The notes: generated by a model from the sequence alone, not told the origin. A stretch of 64,000 nt of DNA from Codonopsis lanceolata (GCA_013146195.2 CM028379.1:60833693-60897692), one strand, 5' to 3'; positions 9,596 to 21,148 are shown, counted from the first letter of the stretch. A program made the numbers and translations.

Positions 9596-11611
9596 TGATG
9601 AGCCCAAGATTTCCACTAATTTTCCCAGGAATTTTCTTTTATTTTGTGCTATTTTTGAGTTAATTATGCGTTGGAAATATTATTATTTGTGTTTTTGTGC
9701 TTAATGTAGGTTTCCACGCATATTCGAGCTTTTATACGGAGTTTAGCACAAAGTTCGAGACAATTCCGAACTTAAAAGTTAATTTGGAAATTATTTGCTC
9801 AACGTCCATTAAGCCCATTAAAAGATCCAAGGTAAATCTGAGCTAACAGGGGCTAACGGAGAGTAACTGTGCTAACAAAGGACTAAAATGAAGACCTGGA
9901 AGAAGGCTGGAAGGCGGTGCTAATTTCAGAAGCCTAGGGGCACCGGAGCAAGAATCCGAAAAGCAGGGGTGGCCGGCACAATTTGAAGAAGCCCCTTATG
10001 CGTTGTCGGTTGGCCTGTGGAGACACGTGTCAAGCTCTGCCCGCCTCATTCACTAATGCCGGCCCACGTCTCATCCATGGATCCGGGTTTGACCCGCGTG
10101 CATCTTCAGCCCACTAACCTGCTCGTTTCTCTCTCTCCTTCCAACCCATTTCATCCGGGTTTGAGCTGCGAAGCCCAGCTTGGTTAAGCCCCTTTCCACC
10201 CGCGACCCAGCCTCCATTTCTTTCCCTTTTTAGCCCTTAATTATTTCCTTCCCTTCCAATTTTGCCCATGCCTTCATAGTGTTGTTGCTGCTTCTCCATT
10301 TATCTACCCAACAGCCTTCATTTCAGAAAAGAAGCCCCCATTTTGGGCATTAGCCCTTAATGGGGCACCAGCCCCATTTCATCTCATTTTCTTGCCAAAT
10401 CTTCAATGCTTGATCACCATTAAAGATTTGGATCTTCAAATCAAGGGCCAAGGACGCATTTGCAAAAGATTTCAACCCTAGATTCGAGCAACATTCGGTT
10501 TAATTCTTTCGACTCATATTTTATGATATTTGTTATATTTTCTAGGGTTGATTTATTTTGTAAATGTTGATTTGGTTTCTGTTTAAAATATTTATGGAAT
10601 GCAATTATTTTTCTATGTTCAATGTAGTGCTTTAATTTAATTTATCTCTTTATTTAGTACACAATCATGTTGGTTATTATTTTGTGAAATTAATGTTTTT
10701 AATTATCTGGCCAATAATTAAATGATTTTAGAAATATTTAGGATCCGCGAGAGCTACCTTTATATTTCGGACCAATCAATTTAATAGTTGGTGTTCTGTG
10801 ACACTCACCGATAGCCATTATGAGACTAGATTTGACACGCGATCGAACCACCTTAGCCATTCGCGAGGTCGGGGAGGTTAGTGTTGACTATAAGATGCGA
10901 GAGCCCGTAGTTAACTAATTTTAGCTGTCTCGGCTACCAACATGAATTGTAGAAAAATATAGAGAGTTTCTTTTTGCGAAGTATTACCCATGCGTTTGGT
11001 TATTATTGTGTGTGCTTCATGCTTTTAATGGCGTAGCGAACCATTAGATAATCACTAGAATGATAGGATACGAAACGAAAGCCCTTCCTGTTATTCCGAA
11101 AATCACAATTGTAGTTTGTGTGGCGTGAGACCGAAGTAGATAGTCTTTGGATGTTTGTTTACACATGCAATTATTTTCTCCCCTATGTTATGTGTTGCGA
11201 TGATATGAGCCCGTAGCAAGGTTGAGAGATAGCTAGATTTGATATACGTAGTGAAAGCCCGTAGCGAATAAAATAGCGCGTCTGACTACCAAGACTTGAG
11301 TTAAAGAAAATCAAAAAGAGGATTAAATTAAGCACCGGCTTGACTAGAAATAATGCGTTCCTATATTTCTATCTTGATTTGTTGTTGCCAAATCACCTCC
11401 GCTTTAGTTTAGATTCAATTGCTTTCTAGGTTGTTTATATTTTTAGATTTTAATTCAATTTCTTTTTGCTCAAATATAATTAGTTAGAATAATTTCGGTA
11501 CTTAGTTGGAGTGAGAATTACACACATTCCTCATGGGATCGACTCGTACTTACGAACTTTATTACTTAATACGACCGGGTAATCTTGCCTGTGTTGCGTT
11601 CACGCACATCA
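9596..11611 (+). mobile_element. Athila-like Ty3/gypsy solo LTR (2,016 bp)
   Basis: The element begins TGATGAGCCCAAGATTTCCA and ends TTGCGTTCACGCACATCA (TG...CA). Exact 5-bp duplications AGTGG flank it at 9591-9595 and 11612-11616. The 3' end carries the CATGGGATCGACTCGTACTT and ATACGACCGGGTAATCTTGC block characteristic of Athila LTRs. No integrase or RT is present, so it is a solo LTR left by LTR-LTR recombination. It interrupts copia copy 1 gag. Confidence 0.88.
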
Positions 11612-12156
11612 AGTGGTTTTCCAAGAGCAGCAAGTTCATCAGCATGACTTTTAACAGATTACATGTATTTGGAGATCGATTGAGTGCCCTTGGAAGCTCA
11701 CTTGATGTGGTCCTCGATCTGCTACATTTGGCCGTGAGTTGAGTGAGCATAGGTGTGTGCTAGGGTTTCCCATGCTACTTGGGTGGTTGCGACCTGTTGG
11801 ATCAAGGGAACCAAGGGAGCAAAAAGGAAGCCAACAAGGGAACCAAATATAAGTTTGTCTTGTCGGATCCAGGGTTGGTATTGTGGGTTGGCCGTAAGAA
11901 CATCCTTGGATGTTTCAACATCCTTGGATGTTTCAGCATCCTTGGAGAGGATGGTGGGAGGCGGACATGGATGTGAGCCATCTACAAACTTATAGAGATA
12001 ATAGCCAATGAGGGTTGCCTCAACATGGAGTTTCCAAGTGATGTAGTTAGTGCTAGTGAGTTTGGTGAAGTTATGGTGGGAGATGTTATTGAGTTGGAAG
12101 GTTTGGTTTGGATCAACAGGGTTTTGGACGGTGAAGGTTTGGTTGCCGGAAGACAT
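11612..12156 (-). pseudogene. Copia copy 1 gag, N-terminal part
   Basis: The frame starts MSSGNQTFTVQNPVDPNQTF and continues through KLTSTNYITWKLHVEATLIG, YKFVDGSHPCPP and WIRQDKLIFGSLVGFL. This is the conserved start of Ty1/copia gag polyproteins, which form the virus-like particle. After the Athila-like LTR is removed it continues into 9428-9595 (ISFDELHEKLINCELLLRQS). Internal frame changes near 11720 and the loss of everything beyond 9362 make it non-functional. A GTTTCAACATCCTTGGAT-like duplication near 11905-11940 gives a short repeated TSKDVE peptide. Confidence 0.8.
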
Positions 12157-12215
12157 GGAGGTAGAGGTGTGGGCGGTGGCAGCGGCAAAGGGAGCGAGGG
12201 AGGTTTAGGAGCAAA

Positions 12216-12227
12216 GCTCTGATACCA
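12216..12227 (-). promoter_or_regulatory. Primer-binding site (initiator tRNA-Met), copia copy 1
   Basis: On the minus strand TGGTATCAGAGC directly follows the LTR end ...CTACA. This sequence is complementary to the 3' end of plant initiator methionine tRNA, the usual primer for Ty1/copia reverse transcription. Confidence 0.9.
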
Positions 12228-12790
12228 TGTAGAAACTCACAGTAATTATGAATAACAGCATAGCTTTTCCATTGATTGAATAACCTACTTATATATGGAG
12301 TTATAATTAGGGTTACACAAGGAGTAGTATACAAAAAACCTAGACAAGGAAGGAGTTATAATAAAAAAGAAGTTATAATAAGAAAAAAATTATACAAGGA
12401 AATAAACTATATACGGTATTTATTACTAATAATAAATATAAAAATTATTCTCTAATAAAAGTGACACTTGTAGAGTCAAATGTGACATATTTTTTGTTAA
12501 ATAGTCACGTTGTTAATACTAGAAAGTGACCCTCTTCATGTATAAACATGAGGGGTGGCGTTGTAATTAATTTCCAAAAACTGAGGGGTTGCGTTAAGAT
12601 TTTTGAATTTTGACTTATTTAACATGGATAGATTTCGTCACAAGTTTTGGCCAAAACACAAATAGCATTTCCAAAGCAAATATTGCCAACAATCTAATCC
12701 AATGAGAGGGAAAAAAACTTTTTTATCAGAAAATTTCTCAGTTGTGCTAACTAAATTATTTAAAAAGAATGTTTATTATGTGTGTGTGTA

Positions 12791-13569
12791 CTAACGGCAA
12801 TAGACGGTTGGCAAGGTTCCAAAAAAATGATCCACGAGCATTTTTGCAGCTAGCATAAACACCTGATCCAAATATGTCAATGTGATATGTGTTGATGTTG
12901 GTACACGGTATGGTTTCACTGCAATTGAAGTTGATCGCTATGGGTGTGGATGAAGATCCTTGTATGTTTTTGTAAGTCACAGAACTCACGGCTTTTTTTT
13001 TTATAGAAGTAGGGGCGGCACCCTGCGGAATTTTATGTCACAGAACTCACTGCTATTGCTGATGTTGATGTCTATATATACATTCGTTCCATTCGCCCAA
13101 AATAGAAAGTATCCCCCCAAAAAAAGGAACATTAGATTCACAACGAAACTAAATTTCTAAAGAACATTTGATTCGCTTAAAAATGTGTTATTTAATAGGA
13201 ATAGAAAGATATGAAAGACTAACTTTCTTGCAGAGATCACCAAGGCAATAATGTTGATAAGTGTTAATAGGGTTTTGGACATTCTTAAGCTGGATGTGTT
13301 CAAATGAGATATCCTTAGCATATCCCGAGCCACCCTAACATACGTAACAGAAAATATCAAACCAAAATCCAAAATCCACAATCATAAGAAGGAAAAGGAA
13401 GAGAAATGTTTGAAGAAAATAGTAGTTGAGCATAAGATACAATGTTCATATATAACATTACCAGCACCATCATGATTCTTAATCCATTTTGTGTGTCACT
13501 AATGTTGCAATGTACTACGTGGACTTGTTCCACCGTTTCATGCCTTCCCCTCCTCCAAGATTTCCAATG
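12791..13569 (-). pseudogene. Polygalacturonase (GH28) PG1, 3' exons only
   Basis: Three minus-strand exons match the last three of PG2. They are 13569-13462 (HETVEQVHVVHCNISD, ending RIMMV where PG2 has RIKTV), 13334-13224 (GGSGYAKDISFEHIQLKN...) and 13071-12791 (SSVTYKNIQGSSSTPIAINF, CNINTYHIDIFGSG-like tail). Plant polygalacturonases hydrolyse pectin in the cell wall. The lysine of the RIK motif is Met here. A short deletion in the GGAGGAGGGG run shifts the first exon, a 47-bp LINE scrap with its target duplication interrupts the last, and a T-run near 12828 shifts the C-terminus (PTVYCR stop at 12791-12793 is in another frame). Exons with the NTD, DD and GHG motifs are absent. A (CA)n tract lies directly before the first exon's splice acceptor. 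Confidence 0.9.
12976..13050 (-). mobile_element. 47-bp 5'-truncated LINE scrap with 14-bp target duplication
   Basis: The sequence GTCACAGAACTCAC occurs exactly at 12976-12989 and 13037-13050. Between them, on the minus strand, lies CAGGGTGCCGCCCCTACTTC followed by a short TA and A-run. This matches the 3' end of the LINE at 20480-20530 (CAGGTGCCGCCCTGTTTTCT then A-rich). A long target duplication, a poly-A end and near-complete 5' truncation are the hallmarks of LINE target-primed reverse transcription. Confidence 0.88.

Positions 13570-13572
<3 letters not shown>

Positions 13573-13634
<62 letters not shown>
13573..13634. repeat. (CA)31 microsatellite
   Basis: An uninterrupted CA dinucleotide run, followed by a short GA run, within the PG1 intron just upstream of an exon. 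Confidence 0.97.
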
Positions 13635-13637
<3 letters not shown>

Positions 13638-13756
13638 AGAGGGAGAGTGGGGTTATATTTAAGGTTTGAGACCTTTCTACAACTAAAGAATGATGTTTCG
13701 AAGTTAAAGATATTCCATTTCTGATATCTCTACCGGCTAGCACAGATCTTTAACGA

Positions 13757-14570
13757 TGTTTGAAAGATCAACAGTAGCTAGGATTCAAAGAATCTGTCGA
13801 TGAAACTTGTGATGCAGCTACACCCGAAGGTGCATCGACCAGAAAATCAAAAACGTAAACAACATAAGTCTTAAGTTCATTAAAGCAGTAATAAAACAGA
13901 GACTTATCAAACAATCTACAAGCTAAGCTTGTAGATCCAGTCTTGTGGCAAAAAAGATTTTACTAAAAAGGATTATGTGTTTAACAAAACAAATTGAAGA
14001 ATCACCAAAATACCAAACCTCTCACAAGACAACAAGTCTGGAGAGGAAAACCCACAAAAATAAGGTATAGAAAATGTGGGATTAAAAAATAACCTTCCTA
14101 AGAACTTAGGAAAGTAAACAGCAAAAACAACGATGTAGCTTGGGATGTAGTTGCATCCAGTTATCCAGCAAAGCTCCCAGTTTATCTCTTTGTTCTACGT
14201 GTGTATGTCTATATCTCTGTGCCCTTTTCTTTTGCACGAGTAGCACTATATATATATATCCATGAGGTAGAGTCCTACACAAATAGGAAAACCAAAGACT
14301 CCAAGAAAATAAAGGATTATGAAATAAATCAATTAGTTTCCAAATATAGTTTCATGATTTAAGTCAAAGAATCTATTCTAAGATTTTATCAATTTAATTA
14401 AGGACTCTTGAGAGCTTTTGGAAGTATTAATTACGGTAAATACTTACCATTACTTTAGGACCAAGAAAGATATTAAATATGGTAACTACTTACCATAGCT
14501 TTTGAACCAAAAAAGGGCACAACAATAAAATCAATGGAGGAAAATAGGACGACTCTATTTTACCCTTACA
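13757..14570 (-). mobile_element. 3' LTR of a SIRE-like Ty1/copia element
   Basis: Read on the minus strand this 814-bp block starts TGTAAGGGTAAAATAGAGTC and ends CTTTCAAACA. It is preceded by a polypurine tract (CAAAGGGGAGAT, plus-strand 14571-14582). It contains a TATATATATA promoter-like run (plus-strand 14247-14258). Internal sequence to the right encodes copia RNase H and gag, consistent with a minus-strand element. No matching 5' LTR was found to the right. Confidence 0.75.
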
Positions 14571-14582
14571 ATCTCCCCTTTG
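14571..14582 (-). promoter_or_regulatory. Polypurine tract of the SIRE-like element
   Basis: Minus-strand CAAAGGGGAGAT sits immediately before the LTR start TGTAAGGG, the position of the plus-strand priming site in LTR retrotransposons. Confidence 0.7.
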
Positions 14583-15809
14583 TTGAACCTTTCTGGTCAA
14601 ATCAAATTACAAGTGTTTTTCAACACCATCAAACATCTAACCTGCATTGGTTAGAAAATCTAATCTCCCCATGAATTTGTGCAAGGTATAAAATCAAAAA
14701 TCATTTACTAAGAACATATCCATATATACCAATGATACAATCACATGCATACAAAACAAGCATGAAACAGTTTATGGGAGAAACAAACAATAATAATGAT
14801 GAAGCTACAAGGAATCAGATTCATCATTATCACCAGAAATAGGAACACTTGACCTCTCTCCCCCTATTTGACCAGAGGAGGAAGAGGGAGAAACAATCTT
14901 TTAGGAATCCTAAAAAATCCAAGATTTTGAAAAACACAATTAAGTGTTCACCATGACTTGATCATACCCCTAGCAATAACTGAGCACCTCATATTCAGAT
15001 TCAATACCTCTTAGTTCTCCACAAAAATTAGACATCCACTAAATATTTTTCAAAATGAAAATTTTTGGAATTTAATTTGCATATTTTCATTTTAGGACAA
15101 AATTTCACCAAACTCATACTTTTACCAACAATGCATATCCTAAAATTATGCATAAACTATGATGTAGAAGATCAAGCAGGCTATAAAAAAATGCAATCGC
15201 ACACATGTGAAAAATGACCAGATCAATGGATGTAGTTCCTGATGTAGCTGCATTAGGATGTGCATTCAACATATTGAAATTTTGTGCAATTTTGCATCTT
15301 TTCTTTTCTCAATCAGACTTCTCTCCCACAAATTTTCTCATAAATACAATACATAGGTACTTTATTTCCCTAGAAGTATAGCCCTACTTTATTTCAAGCT
15401 ATAAAAACATGCCACTAAAAACCTTTCACACTATTTACCAAGGGAATGATCAACCCAAGAAATCAAAAGATTCATAGTCCCAAAAAAGAATGACAACAAA
15501 CCTTGTTCATAGGTAGCTATTTTCCTTTAGGTAGCTTTCACACTTTTCCAAGGGTATTTATTTTTCTCAAGATCAACCCATGAGAACCTAAGTTCCATAA
15601 TACCAAGATAAGATGCTACAACCCTTGTACTTTAGGTAGCTCTTTCCTTTGTGGACTTCAAGCATGCTCATGAACTGGGAGAGAGAGTGAGAATCATAAC
15701 CAAAGAAATCACAACTGATTTTGAATGCAATTCTCAAGCAACAACAAAAGGAACAAACATGTGAGTCAATGATCTAGAGTGCCCACTAAAGACAAAATGC
15801 AATCATGCC

Positions 15810-15813
<4 letters not shown>

Positions 15814-15869
<56 letters not shown>
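15814..15869. repeat. (TA)n microsatellite
   Basis: An uninterrupted TA run of about 56 bp within the SIRE-like element. Confidence 0.97.
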
Positions 15870-15870
<1 letters not shown>

Positions 15871-15889
15871 CCAAATTTAAAGTCAAATA

Positions 15890-16235
15890 ACACACATAAC
15901 ACAAGAGATTTCCAAAGATTGGAAAATCTCTCAAAATCTACTCTTAAAAAAAATATATCAATAAGTTGATTTTCAGTCCCAACATGTTCAATGCAAACAA
16001 TTCTTTGTTCAACCAAGTCTCTAATAAAGTTGTGTCTTATTTAATGTGTTTTGTTCGAGAATGTTGAACTGAATTTTTGTGCTATACAAATTGCATTGGT
16101 GTTATCACAATACAAGGTTAACATATCAATGTGTAGCCCATAATCTTTGATCACTTGGTTCATCCATAAAAATTGTGAAGTGATATCTAGAAAGCAAGCA
16201 ATGTAAGCAAAAAAAAAAACGTATGGACTCTAGAA
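15890..16235 (-). pseudogene. SIRE-like copia RNase H, C-terminal part
   Basis: The minus-strand translation reads LAFLDITSQFLWMNQVIKDY, then TLYCDNTNAICIA and RHNFIRDLVEQRIVCIEHVG, ending TENQLIDIF. This is the conserved C-terminal RNase H segment of copia pol (pattern YCDN...IRHHFIRD...TEKQLADIFTK). A stop replaces part of KTKHIDI. Reverse transcriptase and integrase, which should lie to the right, are missing: gag sequence follows at 16392, so most of pol was deleted. Confidence 0.8.
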
Positions 16236-16391
16236 AAAAATTAGATTAAAAACTAAATTAAACTAATGACTAAAAATAACTAATCTAGATGTAACAAGGC
16301 TTCTCGCAAAAATATTATAATAAGCACGCTAATTTGTTAGAATCAACCTTACCTTTTCTCCTTGTGGACATGTCATCTTGAACATTGCCTA

Positions 16392-17425
16392 TCACTTGAA
16401 AGATGGATGGTTTTTCTGTATACGGATGGGAATGTCATGACTCCGATCAGTCACAGTAGGAGCAGTTTTAACATGTTGGGTTTCAGTTTCAGCTTCTTCA
16501 AAAGGTTTTACCAATGCATCTTCTGATACAGTTGCATCAGAAGCTGCATCCAAATTTTTTAGAATTTTATGAACTTTCACCTTCTGAATTCTGTAAGTTT
16601 GGAACAAAGTATGACTGTCTTTTAGGAACCCAAACTTTTTGAACATTTTTGGCTGATGCAGCTTCGGATGCTACTGCATCTGGTTACGGGTAAGATATGC
16701 TTGCCTAACTTCTTCAGCATAATATGCCCTTTTCAAGTAGCAGAAAGGCTGAATATGTCCAGGTTTGTGACAGTAATGACACATAAAGTTTCTCTTCCTA
16801 GTCTTAGGTTTTTTAAAGAAATTGGGCTTTTGGAAAGTGTGTGTAGGCTGTTTTGGTTCAAAGCAGGATGAAGATGTACCTTCGCCTTCCTTAACAAATG
16901 TTTTTGGCATGAATCCAAGTCCAGACTTACCATTTTTTCCAGTCTTCAACATATCATCAATTTTCTATTGACTGGAATTCCACTTTGCCACTGTTTCATT
17001 TGTTTTGTGACGTTCTTCTTTCAAATTTTTGAGCTCTACATCCTTCTTTGTAAGAAAACACTCCAGTCTAGCAATGCACTCCTTCTGATCTTCATTCACT
17101 TTCTTGAGTGTTTCATTTGTCTTTCCAAGTACCTTAACTTGACAAACTCTCTTTTCCCAATCATTGTATAACTCCTTATAAGCTTCCATCAGTTCTGATT
17201 CTAATTCTAGAGCATCTTCAGTAATGGAAGAGTTGAAGCAAAGAAAATCATCCCAACTTCCGTCTAATGCAGTTGTATTGGAAGCTATATCACTCGAAAA
17301 CCCTGCAAGATTAGTCTGAACATGTTGTACTGCTGTGAGAGTACTGATGACATCACCTGGATCTTCATCGTCACTGTCACTCGATCAATGTAGCAGAAAA
17401 ATTCAAACCTTCTTTCTCAAAGTAT
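16392..17425 (-). pseudogene. SIRE-like copia gag, C-terminal part with zinc knuckle
   Basis: The minus-strand frames include a coiled-coil stretch (NETLKKVNEDQKECIARLEC...), a basic Phe-rich segment, and a CCHC zinc knuckle (CHYCHKPGHIQPFC, pattern CX2CX4HX4C) that would bind RNA in the particle. A Ser/Asp-rich segment near 17200-17390 is also typical. Several frame breaks lie between the pieces. The gag gene continues at 20548-21148 once the LINE (17441-20532) and one copy of its 15-bp target duplication are removed. Confidence 0.82.
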
Positions 17426-17573
17426 GAGCACATTGATTAGTAATCATTAATGAGATTACCAATGAGGCTGATATAAAAAATCTGGCAGTGTCTCACTTTC
17501 AATCTTATCTTCAGGCCTCTCCCACAGAAGATAATGACTTTATTTTTAGCATCCCTCGGCTAGTTAATGATCA

Positions 17574-18629
17574 GTGGAACAACATGCTTATTGCCCCCCC
17601 TCTCTGGATGAAGTGAAGAACACAGTTTTCTCTATGGATGGTGATAGTGCTGCGGGTCCAGATGGTTTTTCTGGTAAATTTTATACTCTCTGTTGGGATA
17701 TCATTGGCCTGGATTTTTATAACGCTATTCTGGATTTTTTCTCTGGATTCTCTCTGCCCAAAAGTTGGTCGAGCACTCTCCTTATTACCATTCCTAAGAC
17801 GGACCATCCTACATCCTTTGGTGATTTTAGACCAATTAGTCTTTGCAACTTCAATAATAAGGTGCTATCTAAAATCTTAGTTTCCCGTCTTGCTACTATC
17901 CTTCCGTCGATTATTTCGACCAATCAAAGTGGTTTTGTGAAGGGTCGTATTATTCAAGACAATATTCTCCTAGCTCAAGAACTTATGACTCATTTGGGGA
18001 AGAAAATTTCTGGTTCCAATATGATTTTGAAGCTGGATATGGCAAAGGCTTTTGACAGAACTAATTGGTTCTTCCTTATCAAAGTGTGGCGTCTATTTGG
18101 CTTTTGTGAAGAATATATTGATATGATCTGGAGATTGATTTCAGAAAATTGGTTTTCTATTTTGGTTAATGGCTCCCCCACTGGCTTCTTTAATTCTTCG
18201 AGGGGTCTTCGGCAAGGGGATCCTCTATCTCCCGCTCTTTTCATCATTGCTGCTGAGGTTTTAAGTCGAGGCCTTAATGATCTTCATTTAGCTCATCAAC
18301 ATGTGGCTTTCTCTTCTGCTAGTGGGTGTCCTATTGTTTCTCACTTAGCCTTTGCCGATGATATTATCATCTTTTGCAATGGCAGCTCTACCTCTATCTC
18401 CAAACACAAACACTTGTTGTCTAGCTATGAACAATGTTCGGGCCAACGCATTAATGAAAATAAGAGCAACTTTACGGTTTCTCCCAATCTTTCCCCTCAT
18501 CATATTAACCACATTTCTTCTTCCTTGGGTTATGTAAAAAAAGATTTCCCTCTGGTTTATCTTGGATGCCCTTTATTCAGTGGCCGTAAATTGAAGAAAT
18601 ATTTTGATCCTTTGCTTTTGAAGTTTTGA
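17574..18629 (+). pseudogene. LINE reverse transcriptase (351 residues before stop)
   Basis: RVT_1-type non-LTR reverse transcriptase. Visible blocks are AAGPDGFSGKFY, TDHPTSFGDFRPISLCN, NQSGFVKGRIIQDNILLAQE, then ILKLDMAKAFDR (motif A with the first catalytic Asp), GLRQGDPLSPALF, and LAFADDIIIF (motif C, FADD). The full protein copies LINE RNA at a nicked target. A TGA at 18627-18629 interrupts it; the same frame goes on with INSWAGNFVSIDGRITLINH at 18633. The start given is simply the first ATG in the open stretch, not a true start, because upstream sequence is truncated. Confidence 0.93.
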
Positions 18630-18632
18630 TCT

Positions 18633-19760
18633 CGTATTAATTCTTGGGCTGGGAATTTTGTTTCTATAGATGGAAGGATTACTCTTATAAATCATGTCTT
18701 GGTTTCTATCACTACCTATCTATTAGCTGCTTTGGACCCTCCCAAATCTGTCATCCATTCTCTCAACAGAACTCTCTCGAATTTCTTTTGGGGGCATTTG
18801 GAGGGAAAGAATAAATCACATTGGATCTCCTGGTCTCAGTGCTGTAATCTAGTTTCAGAAGGTGGAGTGGGTATTCGTGCGTTATCTGATATTACTCGGG
18901 CTTTTTCTGCTAGCATCTGGTGGCGTTTTAGGACCCAAGATTCGTTGTGGTCTCGGTTTTTTAAAGCCAAATACTGTTCTCGCGCTCATCCGACCCAAGT
19001 GTTATCTAAGGGTTCTCATATTTGGTGCCGTATGATGGATATTCGGCCTTTTGTTGAATCGCATCTAAAATGGTTAGTGGGTCGTGGCCTTTGCTCTCCA
19101 TGGTTTGACAATTGGCTAGATGGTGGCCCTATATCTAAACCATCCAGTATTTCGGTTGAGAAGGCCAGGGATCTTTTCGATAATACTTCTCATCTTCTGC
19201 CTGCTATTGCTTCAGCCATCTATGGTCCTGATCTTCAATGTATCTCTGATCAGACCCCTTATACTTCTGATCACAGCCGGGGATACTCCTTGCTGGATTC
19301 TTTCTTCGAGTGGTCGGTTCTTTATTTCATCAGCCTGGAAGATGCTCAGATCTCCTTCGCAAATCCTTTTTTCTACCAAATTCTATTGGCATCGGGCAGT
19401 TCCTCGACAGATAAGTGTCTTCATTTGGCGTTTGTTTCGCTTCAAGCTGCCGATAGATGAAGCCCTCACCAAAAAAGGTTTCTGCACTGTTTCTAAATGT
19501 CAATGTTGTGATTTAGGTAGCACTGAAACCTTTCTCCATGTTTTTCTTCATGGCTCGGTTGCTCATCAGATCTGGATGTGGTTTAGCTCTAAATTTGGGA
19601 TTAAACATTGTGCTCTTTCTCTCCATCAATGCTGCTTGGGCTGGTGGCTTCATTCCAAAGTTTCTCTCTCCCATATCCTCATTCCTTTGTTGATTCTTTG
19701 GCACACTTGGAAGAATAGAAACTCCCTTAAATTTGAAGGCCATGGTAAATCTCCTTCTTA
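18633..19760 (+). pseudogene. LINE RT thumb and zf-RVT region
   Basis: This continues the LINE ORF2 with the RT C-terminal region (NFFWGHLEGKNKSHWISW, EGGVGIRALSDITRAFSASI), then, after a frameshift near 19180-19340, the zf-RVT segment (RQISVFIWRLFRFKLPIDEA, CTVSKCQCCDLGSTETFLHV) seen in plant LINEs. The KCQCC...ETFLHVF...C-type cysteines and histidines are present. It is not translatable as one piece. Confidence 0.85.
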
Positions 19761-19879
19761 GCTCATTTCTTTTATTCAGGCTGATCTTGCATCTATTCTT
19801 GCTGCCCATAATTCCCAACAAAATTCGGTTTCTTTTTGTGATAAAATTCAGTTGATCCATTGGTCTAAACCTTCCTCCT

Positions 19880-20364
19880 CAGTCAAGCTTAATGTTGATG
19901 GCGCATCTCGAGGAAATCCTGGCCTTAGTGGTGAGGGTGGAGTTGTTCGTAATAGTAGGGGGGATATAATTTTTGCTTTTTCCTCTTTCTATGGTGATGC
20001 TTCTAACACTGTTGCTTAGGCTAAGGCGTTACTGTAGGGTGTTTGTTGGCTAAATTCTGGTTTTCGGGGAGCTTCTGTTGAGATGGATTCGAAAGTTCTT
20101 GTTGATGCTATTACCAAGGGTCACAAAATTCCTTGGTCTTGCTAGTCTTTTATTCGGCAGGTTTTGGATATTCTAAAAAATATGGATTTCAGTTTCAGTC
20201 ATTGCTTCCGTCAAGCCAATAGTGTTGCGGATCTGCTTGCTAATTTGGGATGTGATTCTAGGACTTCTACCCATTTTAATGATCTTGCTGAGCTTCCATC
20301 TCGTATTCGTGGTTCTGTCATTCTAGATAAGTATGGGACTCCAAATATTAGACTTGTTCATTAG
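19880..20364 (+). pseudogene. LINE RNase H domain
   Basis: The translation reads KLNVDGASRGNPGLSGEGGV, ASVEMDSKVLVDAIT, then HCFRQANSVADLLANLG. These are the RVT_3/RNase H motifs (DG.SRGNPG, E.DS, and R.AN..AD..A) common at the end of plant L1-like ORF2. Internal stops (in GDASNTVA*AKALL* and after KIPWSC) make it dead. It ends near 20364, with the 3' UTR and A-tail following. Confidence 0.9.
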
Positions 20365-20547
20365 TTTTGATTTTTATTTTGTCATTTTTGCTTTGTATTT
20401 CCTTTTCGAGGTAAGGCTCCTTTGTCCCCCCTTTTATTGGGTAAGGCTGGTCGTCCCCCTTAAGTTTGTATTTTTTTTCTTATATTAATAAAATCTAGCA
20501 GGTGCCGCCCTGTTTTCTAAAAAAGAAAAAAAGAGCACATTGATTAG

Positions 20548-21148
20548 CATAATGACCAAATCCTTGACAAACCCTACATTGAATAGAATCAATATTTTTA
20601 CCTCTAGATGTAGGCTATTTAGCAAAAGGATTGGTAAAAGGTTTCTCAGGGGTTTGAAAAGAACTTTCTTTGGGAGTAAACTTGTTAGGCTCAGTTTTGA
20701 AAACAGTTTTGGTGATAGAAGATGGAGATTTGTTTTGTCCCTTTGCTTTCAAAATATTTTAAAACTTTGTTATTAAAAGATCCATTGAGTTTTCGCCAAA
20801 ATCAGATTCGTCAATTTCCTTATACAATTCAATCAATTCAGAAGACGCATCAACAACAGAAGGAAAAGCAATACTTTCCATAGAAGGAGTAGAGGATGAT
20901 GCACCTTTGCCTTTGTTCTTAATTTGCTCATTGATGTTTAACTCAAAATTTTGTAGAATACCAGCTAGTTTTTGAAAACCAATTTTATCAATATCATGAG
21001 CTTCCTCAATAGCACAAATTTTGGCATTAAATCTTTCAGGCAGAGTGTGCATCATCTTTCTAACTAGACGATCATTGGTGATAGGATCACCCAAAGTAAG
21101 AGCAGTATTGGTGGGACTTTTAAATGATTGTTGGATGGATAAAATCAT
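20548..21148 (-). pseudogene. SIRE-like copia gag, N-terminal part
   Basis: The minus-strand frame reads SFKSPTNTALTLGDPITNDR, LVRKMMHTLPERFNAK, then IDKIGFQKLAGILQNFELNI. These are the helical gag motifs of SIRE/Maximus-type copia elements (the LVRKILRSLP...F..KV..IEE pattern). It is the upstream half of the gag split by the LINE. The true start and the 5' LTR are missing. Confidence 0.8.

Larger units (their letters stand above)
9362..12460 (-). mobile_element. Ty1/copia copy 1, 5' end only (LTR, PBS, gag), interrupted
   Basis: The element reads right to left. Its 5' LTR starts at 12228 on the plus strand and runs to about 12460, a primer-binding site follows at 12216-12227, and gag occupies 11612-12220 and 9362-9595. 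The part towards protease, integrase and RT is missing, replaced by the Tekay-like LTR fragment at 9361. A 2,016-bp Athila-like LTR (9596-11611) splits gag. It is related to, but clearly diverged from, the copia copies at 24596 and 31242. Confidence 0.85.
17441..20532 (+). mobile_element. 5'-truncated plant L1-type LINE (3,092 bp)
   Basis: Exact 15-bp target duplications GAGCACATTGATTAG flank it at 17426-17440 and 20533-20547. It ends in an A-rich tail after AGGTGCCGCCCTGTTTTCTA. It carries RT, zf-RVT and RNase H segments, while the endonuclease domain and ORF1 are absent (5' truncation). It is inserted in the gag gene of the SIRE-like copia element in the opposite orientation. The same LINE family left the 47-bp scrap in PG1. 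Confidence 0.93.

Noticed and set aside
13573..13634. Poly-Cys/Val or His/Thr frames across the CA run
   Set aside because: Artefacts of the (CA)n repeat within a polygalacturonase intron.
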